Origin: an uncultured Paracoccaceae bacterium
GTDB lineage: Bacteria > Pseudomonadota > Alphaproteobacteria > Rhodobacterales > Rhodobacteraceae
DNA length: 64,000 nucleotides
Reading direction: 5' to 3'
Assembly: GCA_938028765.1 (NCBI GenBank)
Contig: CALIZF010000001.1
Coordinates: 27,667-91,666 of the forward strand
Both the position numbers and the translations under genes were made by a program. Shown here piece after piece: positions 53,220-61,947 of this stretch; positions within the stretch are counted from its first letter, which is position 1; every line of letters begins with the position of its first letter. The notes under the pieces were generated by a model. It was not told the DNA's origin, searched no databases, and saw only the letters and a program-made list of their open reading frames with translations.

Positions 53220-55514
53220 ATGATCGAGCCCCGCCCCTCCGATATTTTCCGGCCCGGCGAGCTGCTGAACAACACCTATCGCGTCGAGGCGGTTCTGGGG
53301 CGTGGCGGCACGTCCGAGGTGTATCGCGCCCGCAGCGAGGTGTCGGGGCGCGTCGTCGCGCTGAAGGTCCTCAAGGCCGAGTTCGCGGGCAATGCGGACT
53401 ACCTCGTGCTGATGACCCGCGAAGAGGCGATGCGCGACATCCGCCACGACGCGGTGGTGCGGTATTCCGAGAACCACCGCACTGCCGAGGGGCACGTCTA
53501 CCTGATCATGGACTATGTCGATGGTCCGGGCCTGCACGAGCTGCTGGCCCGCGGGGGGCTTCCGGCCGAGGACCTGCTGGTGATCTGCGGCCGGGTCGCA
53601 TCGGGCCTTGCAGCGGCGCATGCTCGCAACATCGTCCACCGCGACCTGTCGCCCGACAACATCATCCTGCGCGGCGGCCGGCCCGATCAGGCGGTGATCA
53701 TCGACTTCGGGATCGCAAAGGACGACAATCCCGGCGCGCAGACGATCACCGGCGGCGAGTTCGCCGGCAAATATGCCTTCGCGGCGCCCGAACAGCTGAG
53801 CGGCCGCGCCGACGCCCGGTCCGACATCTACGCGCTCGGCGCGCTCCTGCTGGCGGTGTTCCGCGGCAAGCCGCCCGATGTCGGCCGCAACCCGATGGAG
53901 GTGCTGCGCCGCAAGGGCGAGCCGCTGGATACCGCCGGAGTGCCCGAGCCGCTGCGCAGCCTGATCGACCGGATGACGGACCCCGATCCGGACCGGCGCC
54001 TGCAATCGGCGGCCGCGGTGCTTGACGCGCTCGACCCGGCCTACAGGCCGGACGACGGCCCCTTGCGGGCAACCACGCTGCCGCCGCGGCCCCCCGCGGA
54101 TGCCGATTCGACCGTGATCGTCCCGCCGCGCGGCCCGGCGGCGGCCGGACCCGGACCCGCGCCGGCGGCAGAACACGGGGAAACGCCCGCGTCGGCCGTC
54201 GGCGGCACGGCGCAGGCGGCAGCGGCCGGTCACCCCGCCGGCCCGGCCACGCCGGACCGACCCGCGGCGGCCGCCCGACCGGTGCGCCGCGGCGGCCGGG
54301 GCTTGAAGACAGTGGCGGCGGCGGTTGCGGTCGCGGTTGTGGTCGCCGCCGGGGCGTTCCTTGCGGGCCTTTTCGACCCGCTGCCAGGCGTTGCGCGGCT
54401 GCCGGTGGCCGACCCCTACACCCTCGTCATCGCGCGGCCCGAGGGTGCCGCCCCGCGCGCCGAGGGCCATGTGCCGACCGCCGAGGTCCGGGATGCGCTG
54501 ACCGTGCGCCTTGCCGCACTCGGCGGCGGCGGCGACCTGACGTTGGCCCGCGGCGACCTGCCGGAGGGCTGGGGCGACGGGATCGGCCGGATTGTCGAGG
54601 TGCTGGCGCCGATCGAGGAATGGCGGATCGCCGCCAACGGCCGGGCGGTCGCGGTGACCGGGGTCACGCGCGAGAGGACGCGGCAGGAACAGGCCCTTGC
54701 CGCCCTGACCGCACCGCTGCCGGGCGGCCTCGTGGTGACGCCCGAGATCCTGCTCGGCCCCGTCCGGCTGCCGGTCGCCGAGGTCCGGGCGGCGCTGTCG
54801 GATCTGGCCGACTGCGGGCCGCTGACGCTGATCGATCCGCCGGCCGATGCCTACGGGCCGGGACAGCGCATCGCCGTCGCGGGCCGGACGGCCACACCCG
54901 AGGGCCGCGCCCGGGTGCGCGATGCGCTGGCCGCCATCGCCGGCGACCGTCCGGTGGTGATCGACCTCGAACCGTTGAACGGCAGCCTGTGCCGCGTCGC
55001 CCGGAGCCTTGCGGGACTGCCCCCGGGCGGGGCCGCGGTCCGGCTGGGCTTCGGCGACCGCGCGGGCGACAATCCGTCGGGCCGCTACTACGTCGGCGAA
55101 AACCCGGTGATCGACATCATCCTGCCCGCGACGATGCGCGACGGCTACCTCTGGGTCTCGATCGTGGACGTCAAGGGAACGGTGTTCCACCTTCTGCCCA
55201 ACAACGGCCGTCCAGAGAACGCAGTGGCGGCGCTGCGCGCCGGCGCGGAGGGGCCGGTCCCGGTGCGCGTCGCCCATGCCCTGGACGAGGCGCAGGGCAA
55301 CGGCCGGCTGGCGTTCCTGATCGACGGCTCGACGCTCGGCAAGAGCGAGGTTGTGGTGCTGCACGCGGCCGAGCCGCTGTTCGACGACCTGCGCCCGACA
55401 TCGGAGTCGGCCGAAGGTTTCGCCGAGGCGCTGGAGGCCGCGCTGGCACGGCGCGGGTCCGGCGGGGGTGTGACAGCGGACGCGCGGGTGCTGATCACCG
55501 CCGCGCCCGACTGA
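53220..55514 (+). CDS. ppkA: Membrane-bound Ser/Thr protein kinase (T6SS PpkA-like) with DUF4384-like domain
   Basis: A 764-residue kinase. The glycine loop GRGGTSEVY is at 27-35, Lys49 is in VALKVLK, HRD at 140-142, DFG at 162-164 and APEQ at about 182-185. A proline-rich linker (280-355), a transmembrane helix (TVAAAVAVAVVVAAGAFLAGLF, about 362-383), two repeated periplasmic units with RTRQEQALAAL and TPEGRARVRDALAAIA, and a DUF4384-like C-terminus (VSIVDVKGTVFHLLPNN) follow. T6SS kinases phosphorylate FHA proteins to trigger assembly; the phosphatase and tagH are encoded convergently. A similar C-terminal domain occurs in the TonB-like protein nearby. Confidence 0.9.
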   Translation: MIEPRPSDIFRPGELLNNTYRVEAVLGRGGTSEVYRARSEVSGRVVALKVLKAEFAGNADYLVLMTREEAMRDIRHDAVVRYSENHRTAEGHVYLIMDYVDGPGLHELLARGGLPAEDLLVICGRVASGLAAAHARNIVHRDLSPDNIILRGGRPDQAVIIDFGIAKDDNPGAQTITGGEFAGKYAFAAPEQLSGRADARSDIYALGALLLAVFRGKPPDVGRNPMEVLRRKGEPLDTAGVPEPLRSLIDRMTDPDPDRRLQSAAAVLDALDPAYRPDDGPLRATTLPPRPPADADSTVIVPPRGPAAAGPGPAPAAEHGETPASAVGGTAQAAAAGHPAGPATPDRPAAAARPVRRGGRGLKTVAAAVAVAVVVAAGAFLAGLFDPLPGVARLPVADPYTLVIARPEGAAPRAEGHVPTAEVRDALTVRLAALGGGGDLTLARGDLPEGWGDGIGRIVEVLAPIEEWRIAANGRAVAVTGVTRERTRQEQALAALTAPLPGGLVVTPEILLGPVRLPVAEVRAALSDLADCGPLTLIDPPADAYGPGQRIAVAGRTATPEGRARVRDALAAIAGDRPVVIDLEPLNGSLCRVARSLAGLPPGGAAVRLGFGDRAGDNPSGRYYVGENPVIDIILPATMRDGYLWVSIVDVKGTVFHLLPNNGRPENAVAALRAGAEGPVPVRVAHALDEAQGNGRLAFLIDGSTLGKSEVVVLHAAEPLFDDLRPTSESAEGFAEALEAALARRGSGGGVTADARVLITAAPD

Positions 55515-55539
55515 TGCCGGCACGCGCGGTCCGGCGCGG

Positions 55540-56262
55540 TCAGATCACGTCCACGACGATGATCGACACGTTGTCGCGCGCGCCCTCGGCCAGGACGTGG
55601 GCCAGCAGCGTGTCCGTCACCGTCTCGATCGGCGCGTGCGAAACAAGGCGGCGCAGCGTGGCGAGGCCGGCATGCCGGCTCAGCCCGTCCGAACATAGCA
55701 GGAAGCGGTCGCCGGGGCGCAGGTCGCCCCGGACCTTCTCGAGACCCGGGTCGTCCCCGACCCCGACCGCCCTGGTCACAAGGTTGGACAGCGGGTGCCG
55801 TTCGGCCTCGTCCCAGGTCAACGCCCCTGCCCCGACCAGTTCGGCCACGGCGGAATGGTCGGTCGTCAGCAGGTCGAGCGCATCGTCGCGGAACCGGTAG
55901 AGGCGGCTGTCGCCGGACCAGAAGGCGACGAAATGCCCCGCCGCCAGCAAGAGCGCGACGACCGTCGCCCCCATCGTATCAACCCGGCGCAGCGCCGCCT
56001 CCTGCCGGATCCGGTCGTGCGCATGGTAGAGGGCCGCGCGCGCCGCCCGCATCAGCTCGGCCGGTCCCAGCCCGGGCGGCACGGTTGCAAGCGCATCGAT
56101 GACGATCTGGCTGGCCACGTCGCCGGCGGCGTGCCCCCCCATCCCGTCGGCCACGGCCCAGATGCGGGCTTCCGGCGCGGCCAGGATGCTGTCCTCGTTC
56201 ACCTTCCGAACGAGGCCGACATGGCTCGTCGCGCTGTAGCGGAATGCCGGTTGTCGGGTCAC
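55540..56262 (-). CDS. pppA: PP2C family Ser/Thr phosphatase (T6SS PppA/Stp1-like)
   Basis: A 240-residue metal-dependent phosphatase. SHVGLVRKVNEDSILAAPE, WAVADGMGGHAAGDVAS, GATVVALLL, FLLCSDGLSRHA and ARDNVSIIVVDVI cover the metal-binding Asp residues and the family core. It counteracts the kinase encoded convergently. The GTG at 56262 was chosen because it directly precedes TRQPAFRYSATS. It is the last gene of the minus-strand T6SS run, 28 bases from tagF. Confidence 0.92.
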   Translation of the reverse strand: MTRQPAFRYSATSHVGLVRKVNEDSILAAPEARIWAVADGMGGHAAGDVASQIVIDALATVPPGLGPAELMRAARAALYHAHDRIRQEAALRRVDTMGATVVALLLAAGHFVAFWSGDSRLYRFRDDALDLLTTDHSAVAELVGAGALTWDEAERHPLSNLVTRAVGVGDDPGLEKVRGDLRPGDRFLLCSDGLSRHAGLATLRRLVSHAPIETVTDTLLAHVLAEGARDNVSIIVVDVI

Positions 56263-56290
56263 GTCGGGTCGATCCGTTTGACTGGCCGCA

Positions 56291-56980
56291 TCAAGGTCGA
56301 TAGCCGCGCACGTTCCAGAGCGGCGCATCGATGTCGAAGAGGGCGGTCGCCTCAACGTCCGACGGAAGGCCCTCGGTCACCATGAGCCGCGTGCCGCCGG
56401 CGAGCGGTGCAGACCACAGCGACGGCTGCCGCAGCCGGGCATCCAGCATCGCCTCGGCGACGTCGGCAGCGGGCGGATGGTCGGGCGGGATCGCCCAGGC
56501 AACCGATCGTCCGTGCTCGCCCGGCCGGGTCCGTCCCGGCACGGCGATCCGCGGCAAAAGCGCGAGCCGCTGCAGGACCTGATCGCGGCCGAGGTCGCGC
56601 TCGAGCGCATCGAGCGCGAGTTCCTCGAGCCGGGCGAAGCCTGCATCGGCAGCGAAATGCGTCAGGATCACCGGCGCGCCCTGCGGCAGCGCCGCCGCCA
56701 GCGTCAGCGGAAAGAGCCGACCCACGCGATCCACCGAGGGCATCAGGATGCCGATGACCGGCAGCCGGCCCGCCAGCCCCTGCGCCAGCGTGAAGCGCCA
56801 GATCGGTGCGGTCATATACCCGTCGGGCCAGCGCGGGCCGAGGTCGCGCCGCGCCGCCTGCAACAGCATCTGCAACCAGTAATCCCAGGCATCGACGAAG
56901 CCGACGGGCATGTCGGTCCGCAGGAAATCCCCGAGCGCGGGGATTTTCCCGAATGCTCCGAAGGGACCCGAGACGGTCAT
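56291..56980 (-). CDS. tagF: Type VI secretion-associated protein TagF (ImpM)
   Basis: A 229-residue cytoplasmic protein of the TagF/ImpM (BMA_A0400) family. FGAFGKIPALGDFLR, FVDAWDYWLQMLL, APIWRFTL and GRLFPLTLAA are the family's conserved stretches. TagF represses T6SS after translation and acts alongside the kinase/phosphatase switch. It lies 55 bases behind tssM. Confidence 0.94.
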   Translation of the reverse strand: MTVSGPFGAFGKIPALGDFLRTDMPVGFVDAWDYWLQMLLQAARRDLGPRWPDGYMTAPIWRFTLAQGLAGRLPVIGILMPSVDRVGRLFPLTLAAALPQGAPVILTHFAADAGFARLEELALDALERDLGRDQVLQRLALLPRIAVPGRTRPGEHGRSVAWAIPPDHPPAADVAEAMLDARLRQPSLWSAPLAGGTRLMVTEGLPSDVEATALFDIDAPLWNVRGYRP

Positions 56981-57035
56981 GCGGCACCCTTTCCCTGCGG
57001 CCCGGATCGTTCGCCGGGGTTGCGGCCCGCCGCGG

Positions 57036-60000
57036 TCACAGCGACTGCGGGCAGCTGAAGTTGCGAAGCGCCGGCAGGTTGAAGGGGTTGAGGACCGACC
57101 CCGCCTGCATCTCGTAGATCGCCAGCCGCCCGCCGACGTTGAAGATCACGCGGCTGCGGTCGGCCGTGTTGGTGCGCCGGATCTCGGCGGCGTCCAGCAA
57201 CCGGAACCATGCCCAGGGGCCGTCCTTCGACAGCGCGTTCTGCACCCCCGGCGCAGGCGGATCGAACTGCACTCGCGCCAGACCGACGCTGCCCGGCCAG
57301 GTCACTGCGACGGGCGTCGGCCGCCCGTCCCTGTGGCTGAAGGCGGAAACGGTGCCGTCGATCTCCAGCGCAACCCCCTGTGCGTTCGGATCGAGCGCGA
57401 CGGGCGTGATTTGGAACGAGACCGCAGGCGCCGGCCCCTGGCCGAAGAACGCATCGCGGATCTGGAAGGCAAGCTGGAACTGCTGCAGCACCTTGTCCGA
57501 GATGCCGAGGTCGCTGTCGTTCACCCGGCGCCATGCCATCGGGCGCGCCTGGGTATCGACGTAGCGACGCAGGCTTTCGTTGAAGAAGGTCTCGATCAGC
57601 CCGCCGGGGGCGAACAACCGCGCGAAATCGGCAAGGGCGACGTCGGCCCCGGCGCGGCGGTTGAAGGGATAGCGGTTGGACAGCGCCTGTTCGCAGAAGG
57701 GCAGGACCTGGCTGCGCCAGCGGGCGTTCAGCTGGGCGCGCGTGCCCTCGGCCGTGATCCCGGACGAGCCGCTGGCGATCTGCGTGGACCAGCGCTGCAT
57801 CGGCCCTTCGAGCCGGCCGGTCTCGCGCTGGAAGCGGGCCAGCGCGTTGTCCTCGGGCAGGGCGATCAGGCTGTCGCCGCCGCCGAAGGACAGCCGGCCA
57901 AGCTCGCGGTTGACCTCGCCAAGCAGGCGGATGAGCTCGTCGAGCGGCGAGGGCTGACCCTCGGTCGCAGTGACCAGGCTGTGCAGCCAGGCAAAGCGCG
58001 ACTCGACATAGGCGCCCAGGGGCCCTTCCCGCGCCTCGAGCGCCTCGAGGATGACCCGTTCCTGAAAGCCGAGGCCCGAGGTCAGCGCCGCGGACAGCCC
58101 GGCATCCTCGCGCCGGACCAGCCGGGTTTCCTGTGCCACGGCCTGCAGCAGGTTCACCACGGGCGAGGCCGGCCCCACCAGGACGTTCGTCACCTCGGCC
58201 GCGTGGGCAAGCGAATCCAAGGGCACGATGTCCACGTCGCTCAGCATCGCCTCATAACGGCCGGCGAAGTCGTTGTAAAAAAGGTTCAGCACATCGCGGG
58301 CGAGCGCGATCAGCGCCGCCTCGGACGGGCTCTGCGCCGCGTCCTGCCCGAGCACGAAGCTTTCGCGCTGGATGCGCTGCGCGACGCTCAACGCCTCGCG
58401 CAGGAATACCTCGTGAAAACCTCGGCGGGTGAACACACCTTCGATCCCGTCCGACAGGGGCCGGCCGGACGACCGGACAAAGACCCGCGCGCTCGCCGGC
58501 CCGCCCGCGTCGGACACCCGCCAGGGCGGCAGGTCGCGCACCTTCGGGCTGGACAGGATGCCGTTGTAGACCCGCTGCGCCATCGGCATCTCGCGCAGCA
58601 GCGCTTGCGCCTGTTCCACCAGCGGGCCGTTGAGCGGAACCGCGATCAGCGGCTGCGCGAGCAGCGCGGCGAGATGCGCCTCGAGGTCGCGCCGCAGCCC
58701 TTCGCGCTGCACCCCGCCGTAGGCGAGTTCCCAGTCCCTGCGCATCCAGTCGAGGACCATCGCCGCGTTCATCGGTCCGCGGCCGCCCAGCACCAGATAG
58801 ACCTTCAGCGCCTCGTAGAGCGCGTCCTGGTCGTTGAGGTTGATCTGCATGACCTCTTCGAGCCGCAGCAGAAGCCGCGGCAGAAGGTGCTGGTTCAGCG
58901 CCGCGCGATAGGCCAGCGCCGCCTCGTTGCCGATCACCCGGCCCTGGTATAGACCCCAGCCGCGCGCGCCGGGCGGCGGCGGCGGACCGGCAGCGGGATT
59001 GCCCGGGATGGCGCGCAGAAGGTTCAAGGCCGGCACCACGCCGGGCAGGTCGGTGTCGGCGATCGGACCGCCCGGGATCGCCGCCGCGGCGGCGCGGAAT
59101 GCGTCGAGCTGCGCGCCCGCCTCGGCGATCAGGGCGCTGTTGCCAAGGTAGCTGCGCGTCCAGAGCGCCCCGATGCCGACCGCCGCCACCGCCACCGCGG
59201 CGACGGCGGCCGCGCGGATCAGCCGGTAGCGCCGTTCCACCCGGTCGTCGGCCGAGACGAGGCCGGATTCGGGAAAGATCACGCCCTGGAACAGCCGCGT
59301 CAGGAAGAACGACCGGCCGCTGCCCGTCCCGGATCCGATCGCCTGGCGACCGATGCCGAAGGTGCGCGCCATGCTGACCATCAGCCGGTCGATCGGGGTG
59401 CCCTCCTGCGTGCCGGAGGTGAAGTAGACCCCGCGCATCAGCGGCCGTTCCTCCAGCCGGCTGTCGGCAAAGACCTCCTCGAGGAAGGCCCGCGCAACCG
59501 GCTGCAGCGACGCGACCTGGGCGGGAAATCCCGCGATCAGGCTGCGCCGCTGCGGGTCGGGCTCGGCCTGCATCCGTTCCAGAAGCTGGGCGTTCAGCCG
59601 GTCGAGTAGCGCCGCGAACTCTGCGTCGAAGCCGGCCAGCGGCGGCTCGTCCGCCTTCGGCCGTCGCAGCGGCAGGGTGAACCCCCAGACCTGCGCGCGC
59701 GCCTCGCGGCCCAGCCCCTCGAAGAACTCGGCAAAGCCCGCGATCAGGTCGGCCTTCGTGAACAGCACATAGACCGGGAAGCGCACGCCCAGCTTCGCGC
59801 GCAGTTCGTTCAGCCGTCGGCGAACCGCGCGGGCGTGGTTCTGGCGGGTGACCTCGTCCTGGAGCGACAGGTCGGCAAGGCTGATGGCGACGATGGCGCC
59901 GTTGATCGGCTGCCGCGTGCGATGGCGTTTGAGCAGCGCAAGAAAGCCCTGCCAGGCGGCGCTGTCGGCGTCGGCGTCGCTGTCCTGCGTGGTGTACCGG

Positions 60001-60557
60001 CCGGCAGTGTCGATCAGCACCGCCTCGTCGGTGAACCACCAGTCGCAGTTGCGCGTGCCCCCGATGCCGCCCACGGGCGCCTTGCCGAACGCGTCGGCAA
60101 GCGGGAACTTCAGGCCCGAGTTCACGATGGCGGTGGTCTTGCCGGCGCCGGGCGGACCGATCATCACATACCACGGCAGTTCGTAGAGGCTGCGCCGGCC
60201 GAGCCTCGACCGGCGCAGCATCGCGAGCGCCTTGCGCATCTTGGCGCGCAGCTCGGCCACATCGGCGCGGGCGGCGTCATCGCCCGTGTCGTCCTCGGGG
60301 CCGTCGGCGATGGCCTCGCGCACGCCCCGCTCGCGCTGGCGGCGACGCCAGATCGCGACCGCGACGATCGCCAGCGCGGCGGCGAACAGCACCGCCAGCC
60401 CGACGATCCGCCCCGCCAGGCTGTCGAAGGGGCGGAAATCCCCGAACGCAAGGAACGGGCCGAAATACCACAGGCAGAGTCCGAGGATTGCGGTCACCGT
60501 CAGGGCGACCGGCCCGAGGCCGGTCAGAACCGCGCGGATCCAGGCGGCACCCATCAT
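57036..60557 (-). CDS. tssM: Type VI secretion membrane subunit TssM (IcmF)
   Basis: A 1173-residue inner membrane protein. Two N-terminal helices (about 7-27 and 45-65) precede a cytoplasmic NTPase domain with Walker A GPPGAGKT at 134-141 and the following ATAGRYTT-like DTAGRYTTQ. A third helix (AAAVAAVAVAAVGIGALW) leads to a large periplasmic region ending in the IcmF C-terminal domain. With TssL and TssJ it forms the envelope-spanning channel. The ATG overlaps the tssL stop (ATGA); the open frame further upstream is shadow of tssL. The Walker motif is intact. Confidence 0.95.
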   Translation of the reverse strand: MMGAAWIRAVLTGLGPVALTVTAILGLCLWYFGPFLAFGDFRPFDSLAGRIVGLAVLFAAALAIVAVAIWRRRQRERGVREAIADGPEDDTGDDAARADVAELRAKMRKALAMLRRSRLGRRSLYELPWYVMIGPPGAGKTTAIVNSGLKFPLADAFGKAPVGGIGGTRNCDWWFTDEAVLIDTAGRYTTQDSDADADSAAWQGFLALLKRHRTRQPINGAIVAISLADLSLQDEVTRQNHARAVRRRLNELRAKLGVRFPVYVLFTKADLIAGFAEFFEGLGREARAQVWGFTLPLRRPKADEPPLAGFDAEFAALLDRLNAQLLERMQAEPDPQRRSLIAGFPAQVASLQPVARAFLEEVFADSRLEERPLMRGVYFTSGTQEGTPIDRLMVSMARTFGIGRQAIGSGTGSGRSFFLTRLFQGVIFPESGLVSADDRVERRYRLIRAAAVAAVAVAAVGIGALWTRSYLGNSALIAEAGAQLDAFRAAAAAIPGGPIADTDLPGVVPALNLLRAIPGNPAAGPPPPPGARGWGLYQGRVIGNEAALAYRAALNQHLLPRLLLRLEEVMQINLNDQDALYEALKVYLVLGGRGPMNAAMVLDWMRRDWELAYGGVQREGLRRDLEAHLAALLAQPLIAVPLNGPLVEQAQALLREMPMAQRVYNGILSSPKVRDLPPWRVSDAGGPASARVFVRSSGRPLSDGIEGVFTRRGFHEVFLREALSVAQRIQRESFVLGQDAAQSPSEAALIALARDVLNLFYNDFAGRYEAMLSDVDIVPLDSLAHAAEVTNVLVGPASPVVNLLQAVAQETRLVRREDAGLSAALTSGLGFQERVILEALEAREGPLGAYVESRFAWLHSLVTATEGQPSPLDELIRLLGEVNRELGRLSFGGGDSLIALPEDNALARFQRETGRLEGPMQRWSTQIASGSSGITAEGTRAQLNARWRSQVLPFCEQALSNRYPFNRRAGADVALADFARLFAPGGLIETFFNESLRRYVDTQARPMAWRRVNDSDLGISDKVLQQFQLAFQIRDAFFGQGPAPAVSFQITPVALDPNAQGVALEIDGTVSAFSHRDGRPTPVAVTWPGSVGLARVQFDPPAPGVQNALSKDGPWAWFRLLDAAEIRRTNTADRSRVIFNVGGRLAIYEMQAGSVLNPFNLPALRNFSCPQSL

Positions 60558-61927
60558 GTCTCCTCCCGGATCAGGATGACCTCGATGCGGCGGTTCTTCG
60601 CCCGGCCCTCGGCGGTCGCATTGTCGGCGATCGGTTCCTTCTCCGCCCGCCCCTCGGCCGACAGCCGGTCGGGCTCCGCGATCAGCGGCGTCAGGAAATT
60701 CTTGACCGTGGTCGCGCGCGCCAGCGACAGGTGGGCGTTCGAGGGGAAGCGCGCGCTGCGGATCGGGACACTGTCGGAATGGCCCGCGATGACGACGCGG
60801 CCCCCGACGTCGTTCAGGGCGCGCGCCACGCGTTCGAGCGGAACGCGGAAGCGGTCCTGCAGCACGTCCGAACCCGAGCCGAACATGTTCGCGCCCGCGA
60901 TGCGGATCGTCAGGCGGTTGCCGTCCTCGAACACCTCGACCAACCCTGCGGCGATCTCGTCGGCGAGGAAGGCCGAAACCTTCTCGATCCGGTCGGGTTC
61001 CTGCGGCGGCGGGGGCGGCGGGGGCGGTGCGGGGCGCGACAGCTGCGGCACGGTGCCGGGATCGACTGCCGCGAGCTGGCCGATCAGCCGCTCGGTGCTG
61101 CTGCCGAGCGCCCAGGAAAGGCCCCCGAAGCCCAGCCCGAGGATCGCCGCCAGCGCCCCGGCCGAGACCCAGACCGGTTTCCACGCCGACAGCGGCCGGT
61201 GCGGCCGGTTGACGCCCTGCCAGTGCGGCGACAGGTCCTGCTCGACCGCGCCACGCTGTGCGCGGATCATGCGGGCAAGGCCGGTGCGGATTTCCTGGTG
61301 CCGTGCCGCCCCCGCGGCGTCCACCCGCAACCGCCCCTCGAACCCCAGCGAGAGGCACATGTAGAGGAATTCGAGCAGGTCGATGTTGTTCGCGGGATCC
61401 TGTTCGAGCCGCGCCAGCAGGTCGTAGAACCGGTCGCCGCCGACCGTCTCGCGGTGGAAGGTCGCCACCATCGACCGCTGCGCCCAGCCGGACTGGTCGC
61501 CCCAGGGGGTGTTCAGCACGACATCGTCGAGGGTCGCGCACAGCGCATACCGGGCTACCCTGATCTTCTGCGGGTCGATCCCGGCCTTCAGCGCCGCCTC
61601 CTCGAACCGGCGGACCTCGGCCATGACGCCCTGGCGCAAGCTTTCGGCGTCGCGGTGCTGCGCGCGGTTGCGGATGCGGCCGATCAGCGCGAACAGCGGC
61701 GTCGCCAGCGCGGCAAGGGCGTTCATCCCGCTGCCGACGATCGCAACCGCATCGGGCGCGGCGGCTGGTGCACCGGCGGTCGCCGCAGGCCGCGCGGCCG
61801 GCGCAGCGGCGGGCGCGGCCGCGTCCAGCGGGGGCGGTGCTGCAGGGGGCCGCAGCGCGCCCGGCTTCGGGCGGATCACCGTCCGGTCGGTGTCCTCGGG
61901 TTCGGCAAAGGGATCCTCGTCCGGCAT
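60554..61927 (-). CDS. tssL: Type VI secretion membrane subunit TssL with OmpA domain
   Basis: A 457-residue protein. After a proline/alanine-rich cytoplasmic start comes the DotU/IcmH domain (ARYALCATLDDVVLNTPWGD, DLLEFLYMCLSLGFEGRLRV), then one membrane helix (AGALAAILGLGFGGLSWAL) and a C-terminal OmpA-like peptidoglycan-binding domain (VVIAGHSDSVPIRSARFPSN, NRRIEVILI). It is an evolved TssL that anchors the machine to the cell wall. The ATG at 61927 follows GGGGAGG; the longer frame to 61969 would overlap tssK. Confidence 0.95.
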   Translation of the reverse strand: MPDEDPFAEPEDTDRTVIRPKPGALRPPAAPPPLDAAAPAAAPAARPAATAGAPAAAPDAVAIVGSGMNALAALATPLFALIGRIRNRAQHRDAESLRQGVMAEVRRFEEAALKAGIDPQKIRVARYALCATLDDVVLNTPWGDQSGWAQRSMVATFHRETVGGDRFYDLLARLEQDPANNIDLLEFLYMCLSLGFEGRLRVDAAGAARHQEIRTGLARMIRAQRGAVEQDLSPHWQGVNRPHRPLSAWKPVWVSAGALAAILGLGFGGLSWALGSSTERLIGQLAAVDPGTVPQLSRPAPPPPPPPPQEPDRIEKVSAFLADEIAAGLVEVFEDGNRLTIRIAGANMFGSGSDVLQDRFRVPLERVARALNDVGGRVVIAGHSDSVPIRSARFPSNAHLSLARATTVKNFLTPLIAEPDRLSAEGRAEKEPIADNATAEGRAKNRRIEVILIREET

Positions 61928-61947
61928 CGTCGCCTCCCCATGTGCCG

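Noticed and set aside
60558..61541. Extension of tssM upstream of its ATG
   Set aside because: The extra residues are antisense-like sequence in another frame of tssL. The ATGA overlap and the membrane helix right after 60557 mark the true start.
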